Positions 1 to 4,939 of a stretch of 6,410 nucleotides of DNA are shown here, one piece after another. The notes beneath the pieces are model-generated. The model searched no databases. It was not told where the DNA came from and worked only from the letters and a program-made list of their open reading frames with translations. The position numbers and the translations under genes were made by a program. Source of the DNA: an uncultured Clostridia bacterium. Lineage in GTDB: Bacteria > Bacillota > Clostridia > Lachnospirales > CAG-274. Location: contig CANRCU010000137.1 in assembly GCA_947629215.1 (NCBI GenBank), positions 1 to 6,410 of the forward strand, read 5' to 3'. Within the stretch, counting starts at the first letter, position 1. Each line of letters starts with the position of its first letter.

Positions 1-2
1 TC

Positions 3-137
3 AACCGCTGTCAGGGGCCGAGGCTGAAGGAGCTTGTCCGAGAAATGGACAAGAGCGCGTATATATCCATAAGCGAGGTGGCGGATGTGTTTTCGGCGAA
101 TACGGATAAGGGGAGGAAAGGGACGGATAGCAGATAG
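3..137 (+). CDS. C-terminal end of a YitT-family (DUF2161/DUF2179-type) membrane protein, 5' partial
   Basis: An open frame enters from the left edge and ends at TAG 135-137, giving 44 residues. The piece reads LKELVREMDKSAYISISEVADVF-like, which matches the end of the DUF2179 cytoplasmic domain that closes YitT/YqfU/YpjC-type integral membrane proteins of Firmicutes (a helix, then D-x-x-A-(F/Y)-(I/V)-S-(I/V)-S-(E/D)-V, then a short tail). The transmembrane part would lie outside the window, so nothing can be said of its start or promoter. YitT proteins have no well-established function. The gene converges on the minus-strand polysaccharide operon and is probably unrelated to it. The family call rests on a short fragment and on recalled family consensus. 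Confidence 0.7.
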   Translation, partial: NRCQGPRLKELVREMDKSAYISISEVADVFSANTDKGRKGTDSR

Positions 138-162
138 TAACATAAAAACCGCTGAATAAAAT

Positions 163-230
163 AATCCCCCTTTTTTGGACAAATAGGTATAACTGAAAAT
201 TTTACCTAAATTAAGTCAAAAAAGGGGGTT
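163..230. terminator. Long inverted repeat between convergent genes, probable terminator
   Basis: A perfect 12-bp stem is formed by 166-177 (CCCCCTTTTTTG) and 217-228 (CAAAAAAGGGGG). It continues past a bulge (179-180 with 215-216) and holds a second perfect 6-bp stem inside (TAGGTA 184-189 with TACCTA 203-208). It lies in the only gap between the + strand YitT tail and the minus-strand operon. Read on the minus strand, the closing GGGGG is followed by ATTATTTTATT, a broken U-tract, so it fits best as the terminator of the polysaccharide operon. On the + strand the tail is only TTGCCTTT. The stem has G-C pairs at its base and A-T pairs toward the loop, and is longer than a typical terminator, so a small dispersed palindromic repeat is an alternative. 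Confidence 0.5.
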
Positions 231-281
231 GCCTTTAAGCAATTAGATTTTCTGCATTATACAGATAGAAAATTTTGTTTT

Positions 282-791
282 TTATTTCAACATACCCTGT
301 TGACGGAGTATATATTCTATAAAATCACGGACGGCTCCGTTACCGCCGTTTTTCGAACTGATAAAATCCGATTTTTCTTTTACACTGCTTACCGCATCGA
401 AAGGACATCCTTTGACTCCGCAATGCCTCATACATTCTAAATCGGGTATGTCGTCGCCTATATAAGCTATTTCCCAATAAACGCCGTCTGAGTCGCAAGA
501 TATTCCGAATTGCTTTGCAATGCTGTGAAGTTTTTGCGCCTTATTGCTGCAATTTTGATACAGGTTTTCGATATTAAGCTCCTCGCAGCGCCTTTTAATA
601 ATATCAGATCCTCTTGCAGTCAAAATTACAGGAACAATGCCGTATAAAGGCAGCATATCTTTTATTCCGTATCCGTCTTTTATATCAAAAGCTTTGAGCA
701 TTTCGCCACTGCCGCTCATATATATTTTGCCGTCGGTAAGAGTGCCGTCTGCATCCATTATCAACAGCTTAATCGGACTCTTCACCGGCAT
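282..791 (-). CDS. KdsC-like HAD-superfamily phosphatase (3-deoxy-ulosonate phosphate phosphatase type)
   Basis: This 169-residue protein has the usual length of the KdsC family (C0-type HAD phosphatases without a cap domain, active as tetramers), which remove the phosphate from Kdo-8-phosphate or nonulosonate-9-phosphate. All motifs are visible: nucleophile and acid/base D13 and D15 in DADGT, then the family-specific LTDG-(K)-IY; motif II T58 with A-R-G; motif III K84; motif IV I-G-D-D-x-x-D at 111-117; and the C-terminal GGNGAVRD loop at 149-156, which closes the neighbouring active site in KdsC. The start is placed at ATG 791 because AAGG (798-801) lies 6 nt upstream; the open frame runs 12 codons further to 827 but without such a site. 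It overlaps the aldolase gene by 23 nt and is the last gene of the operon. The substrate is inferred from the neighbours: a phosphorylated ulosonate made by the aldolase. Confidence 0.88.
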   Translation of the reverse strand: MPVKSPIKLLIMDADGTLTDGKIYMSGSGEMLKAFDIKDGYGIKDMLPLYGIVPVILTARGSDIIKRRCEELNIENLYQNCSNKAQKLHSIAKQFGISCDSDGVYWEIAYIGDDIPDLECMRHCGVKGCPFDAVSSVKEKSDFISSKNGGNGAVRDFIEYILRQQGMLK

Positions 792-1797
792 CACCCGCCT
801 TAAATTTATCATACTGTTCAATGACATAGGGCTTTCTGCATTTTGTATACATTTCTTTGGGTATTGATGCTATGTATTCTCTAAATTCGCTTACTGACAC
901 ATCATATTCTTGAAGAAGGTAAGAAGCGTAATTCGGGTGGCAGTGATACAGCGCGGTTATGAAGAAATATGGCGAATAACCCCAAGATTTTGAATGTGTT
1001 ATAGGAAGTATGTATTTACTTATAAGGTCAAGCACAAGGCTGACGTTATATTTTTCGCCGAGGGTTTTATTGTAATAATCAGCTATCAGCTCGGTTTGCA
1101 GATTACCCGCACCGCGTCCCATACCGTAAAGTGAAGAGTCGATTATTATATTTCTTGACGATTGATAGTCTAAAATATCCTGCGCGTTTATCAAAGCGAG
1201 GTTCATATTGTTGTGTGAATGGAAGCCTATCACTACATTTGCAGGCAAAATATTGTCTAAAACTCTAAAATAACGCCTGAAGTCCGATTTCAGCATATAG
1301 CCGAAGCTGTCTACTATTGAAACTGCAAACGGCCTAAGTTCTGCTATTTTTTCAGCCAACGCAACATATTCATCTATATTATAGTCTATAGTCACCATTG
1401 GCTGCATAAAAAGCTTATAGCCGTTTTGAGCGACCGCTTTTCCTAATCTCAGCGCCTCGTCTATTTGATGCTTGTAAAACACCACCCTTATCCCGTCAAT
1501 TGAACTGCCGTCATACGGGGTAAGATCCTCCGGCGTAAATTGCAAAACATCCGCCATAGCTAAAAATGTGGTCTTATCCCGTTTAGAGGGCAAAAATCTC
1601 GCTATGTCCGATATGCTTTTAAATTGCGTGGTATCGCCCAAAACAGCTTTGTTATTTAGATACCCCACCTCGACAAAATCAAAACCGCTTTTTGTCAACG
1701 TGCTTACGGTGTCCTTTATCATATCATCTTTGAATTTCCAATTGGTAATATAGCCTCCGTCTCTCAGCGTACATTCCAACAAACCGAATTTGTTCAT
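769..1797 (-). CDS. HMGL-like (DRE-TIM) pyruvate aldolase, putative ulosonate aldolase
   Basis: This 342-residue protein has an N-terminal HMGL-like TIM barrel (about 1-250) and a helical C-terminal extension (about 255-335), the layout of 4-hydroxy-2-oxovalerate aldolases of the DmpG/BphI type. Visible signatures are T-L-R-D-G-G at 10-15 (catalytic R12, metal ligand D13), V-D-S-F-G at 162-166, the metal-binding H-S-H-N-N at 193-197, and G-M-G-R-G-A-G-N at 225-232. DRE-TIM lyases make or break C-C bonds next to a metal-bound pyruvate enolate. Placed between a CMP-sugar cytidylyltransferase and a KdsC-like phosphatase, it plausibly condenses pyruvate with a sugar (phosphate) to form a 3-deoxy-2-ulosonic acid, in place of a NeuB/KdsA synthase. 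The residue aligned with the catalytic His of HOA aldolases is Tyr16. The start at ATG 1797 has AGGAAG 7 nt upstream and overlaps the previous stop (ATGA). The family is secure; the reaction is inference. Confidence 0.85.
   Translation of the reverse strand: MNKFGLLECTLRDGGYITNWKFKDDMIKDTVSTLTKSGFDFVEVGYLNNKAVLGDTTQFKSISDIARFLPSKRDKTTFLAMADVLQFTPEDLTPYDGSSIDGIRVVFYKHQIDEALRLGKAVAQNGYKLFMQPMVTIDYNIDEYVALAEKIAELRPFAVSIVDSFGYMLKSDFRRYFRVLDNILPANVVIGFHSHNNMNLALINAQDILDYQSSRNIIIDSSLYGMGRGAGNLQTELIADYYNKTLGEKYNVSLVLDLISKYILPITHSKSWGYSPYFFITALYHCHPNYASYLLQEYDVSVSEFREYIASIPKEMYTKCRKPYVIEQYDKFKAGDAGEESD
795..801 (-). promoter_or_regulatory. Ribosome binding site deciding the phosphatase start
   Basis: On the minus strand AAGGCGG lies just before ATG 789-791, inside the 3' end of the aldolase gene. 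It supports 791 rather than the upstream ATG at 827 as the start. Confidence 0.6.
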
Positions 1798-2447
1798 CTT
1801 AGCACTTCCTTTATATTTAATAATATTTCCGCAAGGGCGAAATCCTCGGGATTGTTTATATCAACGGATTCTCTTAATCCTACTTCTTTTATATAGGGGT
1901 TTACTCCTATTCTTCTTTTATATTTTTTGAATACGTCTTTTGTAAAAACGTACACTCCCGAGGTCTCTCGGTATATGGGTCTTATGTCTTGACTGCGCGG
2001 CAGGTCGCACGGGTCAAAATTAAGCGGTTGTCCGTCTTGCCATAAGTAATCTTGAATTTTAGCTGCACAAAACGCCGAGTCGTATTTTTCGGATATAACG
2101 GCTGATATACATTCGTTGATCGTTTGCACACTGACAAATGGCGCTGTTGCATGAGCATAGATATAAACCTCTGAGTCCACTTCTGCCATAAAGCTGCTGA
2201 AAATTTGCGTAAAATTAGACGTAGGCAGATCAAGGTATTCCGGACGTTTTAAAAATTTTACCGATTTTGGCAAAAGCGGTATTATCTCCTCCGAACTGCA
2301 ATACACATATATCTCGTCCACCGAATTTGATGCGCATAAATTGTCAAGCTCATAGCGCAGCAGAGGCTTTCCTCCAAGCAGCTTGGTGTTTTTGCCGGGA
2401 AGGCGCTCATTTTTCAGCTTTATCGGCATAATAGCAATTGTTTTCAA
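1794..2447 (-). CDS. CMP-sugar cytidylyltransferase (NeuA/KdsB-like acylneuraminate cytidylyltransferase family)
   Basis: This 217-residue enzyme of the CMP-NeuAc/CMP-Kdo synthetase family (GT-A-like nucleotidyltransferase fold) would activate an ulosonic acid with CTP. Visible features are the N-terminal nucleotide-binding stretch I-M-P-I-K ending R-L-P-G-K-N (15-20) and G-G-K-P-L-L (25-30), the A-H-A-T-A-P-F segment at 98-104 (Q-x-T-S-P-L in NeuA), E-T-S-G-V-Y-V-F at 161-168, and the metal-binding S-V-D-I-N-N-P-E-D at 194-202. The start is TTG 2447: AGGAGG sits 7 nt upstream, the TTGA overlaps the stop of the acyltransferase gene, and translation from here begins exactly at the conserved beta strand. 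A longer open frame to 2678 exists but lies inside the upstream gene and its extra residues (Arg/Lys/Tyr-rich) look like out-of-frame translation. It ends in ATGA with the aldolase start. The exact sugar cannot be read from the sequence. Confidence 0.87.
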   Translation of the reverse strand: MKTIAIMPIKLKNERLPGKNTKLLGGKPLLRYELDNLCASNSVDEIYVYCSSEEIIPLLPKSVKFLKRPEYLDLPTSNFTQIFSSFMAEVDSEVYIYAHATAPFVSVQTINECISAVISEKYDSAFCAAKIQDYLWQDGQPLNFDPCDLPRSQDIRPIYRETSGVYVFTKDVFKKYKRRIGVNPYIKEVGLRESVDINNPEDFALAEILLNIKEVLR

Positions 2448-3523
2448 TCGTTTTCCTCCTTTTCTGTTGTAAGATTGCAATAATCTTCCCCGCAGGCGCT
2501 TATATCCATATCCATAATGCTTCTGCTCCACGCTACATTTTTGCGCGCTATATGTGCCGGATTTCCGACGATAGTGCAATTGTTTGGAAATTTTCCTTTT
2601 ACTACCGCGCCAATTCCGACTATGCTTCCCGAGCCGATGTCGGTGCCGTTTAGCAATTGTGCGGACATACCGACCCAAACATGATCTCCTAATTTTATCG
2701 AATATTTTCCCTCTTCTTGCCCGTCTATATCGGGGCTGTTTCGCCTTTGTCTTGTTTGCGTGTCAAATATCGCGTGTGCGTCGCCGGCATACAGAACTGT
2801 ATTTTGTGAAATCATACAATCTTTTCCTATTATTACACTATTGCCCGGAAAAGCTCTTATTATTGTTTCAAAAACAGAAGATTTATTTTCAATTATTAAA
2901 CGAGAATTAGAATAAAGAATAATATCACTTTCTGTTATTGAAACATTAGAATTTAATATTATTTCTCCATAGTCACCGTTAATAAACCAATCTCCTTCTT
3001 TTATGCTGGCTTTTTCCCCGATAATGACCTTACATTCTTCTCCGACCTTTATAGAGAAATGCTTTTTGATTTTTATATCCGTAGGGATAATGACCTCCGA
3101 ATTGTGTCCGGCAAAAATAATTTTGCAATTGTCGGGACAATAAGAACAGGTATTGCCGTTATTGTCATACCAATTTACGGAGTTTGCGGGAACGGACTTC
3201 GGTTGAACTCCCATAAAAAGATAATCTTTTCTTTCTTCATAGCCGTATTTTCTTATCCAGTCTGTCACATTTGCGGCGTCGGAAGATGTTGTGCTTATCA
3301 CATAAAATTCGTCCGCTTTGTTATCCAATATCCCCGCGTACTTATTTTTTACTCCGTCACACAGTCCCTTTGTCCTCAGAACTTGAAAAGAGATCTTAAT
3401 GCCCTTTGCATTTAAGTAATTTTCAAATTCTTTATCAATATCTCCGTAGCATACTACACAACGACCGTTGTAATTATTAAGTATTACCTCGGCGCAATTT
3501 TCCTTGTATTTCGCTAATTTCAT
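2444..3523 (-). CDS. Left-handed beta-helix (hexapeptide) acyltransferase with N-terminal Rossmann-like domain
   Basis: This 359-residue protein has three parts. Residues about 18-108 look like the nucleotide/acyl-carrier-like alpha/beta domain found before many polysaccharide-cluster O/N-acyltransferases (V-V-C-Y-G-D at 23-28, then V-I-S-T-T-S around 75-80). Residues about 133-245 form irregular hexapeptide-like turns. Residues about 245-330 are the classical catalytic end: D-A-H-A-I-F-D with probable catalytic H250, G-D-H-V-W-V-G at 279-285, I-G-x-G-S-I-V-G-I-G-A-V-V at 296-308 and I-V-G-N-P-A at 318-323. The donor is probably acetyl-CoA; the acceptor may be the ulosonic acid made by the next genes or another residue of the glycan. 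The start at ATG 3523 has AGGAGG 8 nt upstream (3532-3537). Cys126, Cys129 and Cys133 form a small CxxCxxxC cluster at the domain junction. The middle of the gene is markedly AT-rich (see findings). Family is clear; acceptor unknown. Confidence 0.82.
   Translation of the reverse strand: MKLAKYKENCAEVILNNYNGRCVVCYGDIDKEFENYLNAKGIKISFQVLRTKGLCDGVKNKYAGILDNKADEFYVISTTSSDAANVTDWIRKYGYEERKDYLFMGVQPKSVPANSVNWYDNNGNTCSYCPDNCKIIFAGHNSEVIIPTDIKIKKHFSIKVGEECKVIIGEKASIKEGDWFINGDYGEIILNSNVSITESDIILYSNSRLIIENKSSVFETIIRAFPGNSVIIGKDCMISQNTVLYAGDAHAIFDTQTRQRRNSPDIDGQEEGKYSIKLGDHVWVGMSAQLLNGTDIGSGSIVGIGAVVKGKFPNNCTIVGNPAHIARKNVAWSRSIMDMDISACGEDYCNLTTEKEEND
2445..2460 (-). promoter_or_regulatory. Strong ribosome binding site for a TTG start
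   Basis: On the minus strand AAAGGAGG is followed by AAAACGA and TTG (2447-2445). The spacing of 7 nt and the TTGA stop/start overlap decide the start of the cytidylyltransferase. Confidence 0.75.
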
Positions 3524-3531
3524 TATCTTTT

Positions 3532-3537
3532 CCTCCT
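3532..3537 (-). promoter_or_regulatory. Ribosome binding site of the acyltransferase gene
   Basis: A perfect AGGAGG on the minus strand, 8 nt before ATG 3521-3523. It lies in the 41-nt gap after the stop of the MptE-like reading frame (3565-3567), so the genes remain close enough for one transcript. Confidence 0.7.
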
Positions 3538-3564
3538 GATTTTTATTCTAAGCTGTCATATGCT

Positions 3565-3765
3565 TTAATCCGGTGCCGCCGTACGCTTGTACTCTTTATG
3601 CAGCACTTCGTCAAGATCCGCTCTCGGAAACACCTCAAGCATACCTCCGCGGGTCGCGTTATATATATTAACTCCCAGTTTGTTGTAAAACTCCTTATTT
3701 CTGACATATCCCATCATACTGCGCTGTACTGCTATAGCAAGGCCTCTTTGAGCTTTTTTGTGAAC
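3565..3765 (-). pseudogene. C-terminal end of the MptE-like domain in a shifted frame
   Basis: This open frame (66 residues, stop TAA 3565-3567) has no usable start: there is only an ATG-ATG near 3720 with no ribosome binding site. It reads from about M-M-G-Y-V through K-E-F-Y-N-K-L-G to I-Y-N-A-T-R-G-G-M-L-E-V-F at about residues 34-46. That I-Y-N-A-T-R-G-G-x-L-E-V-F block is, from recalled family consensus, the typical end of MptE-like/DUF115 proteins of polysaccharide clusters, and it is missing from the frame that ends at 3732. It is therefore read as the true C-terminus, separated by a single-base frame change. This frame has a TGA at 3766-3768 and the upstream frame stops at 3732-3734, so the junction must lie in 3735-3765, which contains an A6 run. 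The shift is -1 (equal to one missing base). Confidence 0.75.
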
Positions 3766-4805
3766 TCACCCTCGATAAAGTGTGTTTTTTCGAGCTTGTA
3801 GGTTGCATCTGCGCCTATAATATAGATGTCTTTAAAGCCCATATACGCCGCTATTTGGATAGCCATATTTGTTACGGTAAAGCAATCGTATACTCCGACG
3901 GCGATGTTTTTGCTTATTTTTATTTTTCCTTTTTTCATTCTGCCGTTCCAATGATTGCTGTAATTTATAGGAATAAAATACTCGTTGCCCGTGCGCGTCT
4001 TAGGATTTGACCTATAATGAAGAAAGGCGCTGTCTTTGCAGAATTTTTCTCCGCATACATCGGTATCTTTTAATGTTTCGCCGTAGGCATATGCGTCTAT
4101 CAGCACATAGTATGTCGGCCGCCAATCAGTCAGCGGATAAGCCTTCGTAATGCTGTTCACGCCGAATGTATATTCGTTTTCAAGGCTTTCGAGATCTTCT
4201 ATAGTAAGAGAGGGACCGGTACAGGTGATAAAGCATCTTTCTCCCTTGTGTATATTCTTAAACTTTTTGATCTCTCTCATGTTTTTATTTAGCGCCGAAA
4301 GACCGAATATGCTGAGCAGTTTTCTTTTAAAGAACTGACAGTGCATCTTAATATCTGATCTGACGGTAAAATGCGGAGCGTTTAGAAAATGGTTGCGCAA
4401 ATATTTTCCGAACCTTGAATACCACGGAAATGTGTGCTTGATTGAGCGGATAAATGATCCGTCGCGCTTATACGTGAGCGGAGCAAGCTCATATGACGGA
4501 ACTTTGATCTTTTCATCTCTTATTTCATAATTATCGGGGTCGAGATCTAACACTCTTATCCAGTGGTCAAGCCCAACAAGCTCTTTAAACCCTTTGCGCC
4601 ATTTCTCGACTATCTGCGTGAAATTCTTTTCAACATAATTACGCAGACGGATAAATTTTCTGCGGCACTTCCATGCTTTGATACGGCTCTTTTTAAGATA
4701 ATAACCTGTGCCGGTTTCGGGGTTGTAGCAAAATATCTTTCTTACGCCGAGCAGCGACGCATATTTTATGTCATAATTAATATATTTTGTTTTGATCCCG
4801 GGCAA
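3732..4805 (-). CDS. C-terminal part of GlfT2-like transferase fused to MptE-like/DUF115 domain (frame open to 4982)
   Basis: TTG 4805 is the only formal start, but it has no ribosome binding site and the frame is open and protein-like for 59 codons further, to 4982. The gene is therefore better read as the continuation of the transferase at 4940-6277. Residues about 1-88 (from TTG) resemble the end of Firmicutes GlfT2-like enzymes: K-I-F-C-Y-N-P-E-T-G-T-G-Y-Y, a basic helical stretch, then L-V-G-L-D-H-W-I-R-V-L-D-L. After a linker, about 180-347 is a MptE-like/DUF115 (6-hydroxymethylpterin diphosphokinase MptE-like) domain: H-K-G-E-R-C-F-I-T-C-T-G-P-S-L at 186-200, F-G-V-N-S-I at 214-219, W-R-P-T-Y-Y-V-L-I-D at 228-237, Y-I-I-G-A-D at 328-333. 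In such clusters this domain is thought to be a transferase of the Maf type, not a pterin enzyme. Its last ~65 residues lie in another frame (3565-3765). Domain calls are good; whether a protein is made is unknown. Confidence 0.7.
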   Translation of the reverse strand: MPGIKTKYINYDIKYASLLGVRKIFCYNPETGTGYYLKKSRIKAWKCRRKFIRLRNYVEKNFTQIVEKWRKGFKELVGLDHWIRVLDLDPDNYEIRDEKIKVPSYELAPLTYKRDGSFIRSIKHTFPWYSRFGKYLRNHFLNAPHFTVRSDIKMHCQFFKRKLLSIFGLSALNKNMREIKKFKNIHKGERCFITCTGPSLTIEDLESLENEYTFGVNSITKAYPLTDWRPTYYVLIDAYAYGETLKDTDVCGEKFCKDSAFLHYRSNPKTRTGNEYFIPINYSNHWNGRMKKGKIKISKNIAVGVYDCFTVTNMAIQIAAYMGFKDIYIIGADATYKLEKTHFIEGEFTKKLKEALL

Positions 4806-4939
4806 CAGGGAAAACAGCTTTAACGACTCATACGAATAAGGGTCGTGCAGCTCGTTATAAATATAATCAAGCTTAGCTTTTTCTTTGTCCGGCGGGACGC
4901 AATATTTATGGTTTAATTTTCTTACGCTGTCATTTATTC

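Noticed and set aside
254..290. A perfect TATAAT on the minus strand (256-261) downstream of the phosphatase stop, with TTGAAA at 285-290.
   Set aside because: The spacing is 23 nt, too long for a sigma-70-type promoter; TTGAAA is the end of the coding sequence, and nothing on the minus strand follows within the window.
637..867. Plus-strand open frames opposite the operon genes (also at 1568-1753, 2438-2653, 2584-2910, 3059-3415, 3598-3801, 3780-4010, 4150-4338, 4563-4823, 5652-5867).
   Set aside because: All are antisense to genes with clear domain motifs, show low-complexity hydrophobic or Phe/Ile-rich translations typical of the complement of AT-rich coding sequence, and lack ribosome binding sites.
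1982..2233. A second minus-strand open frame inside the cytidylyltransferase.
   Set aside because: It is a frame shadow of the cytidylyltransferase, whose conserved motifs occupy the other frame throughout.
282..2447. Kdo biosynthesis for lipopolysaccharide.
   Set aside because: No KdsA or KdsD is seen, the condensing enzyme is a DRE-TIM aldolase, and the YitT neighbour and GlfT2-like enzyme point to a Gram-positive host without LPS.
2448..2678. The N-terminal 77-codon extension of the cytidylyltransferase open frame.
   Set aside because: It lies wholly inside the acyltransferase gene, is Arg/Lys/Tyr-rich without domain character, and a proper ribosome binding site with TTG start lies at 2447.
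3730..3739. Perfect 10-bp palindrome TGCTATAGCA at the stop of the MptE-like frame.
   Set aside because: As RNA it can form only a 3-bp stem with a 4-nt loop, so it is unlikely to be a frameshift-stimulating hairpin; a chance palindrome of this size is not rare.
3732..4270. Pterin biosynthesis role suggested by the name of the MptE-like domain.
   Set aside because: The archaeal MptE pyrophosphokinase function does not fit the setting; no pterin or folate gene is present and the domain is fused to a glycosyltransferase region.
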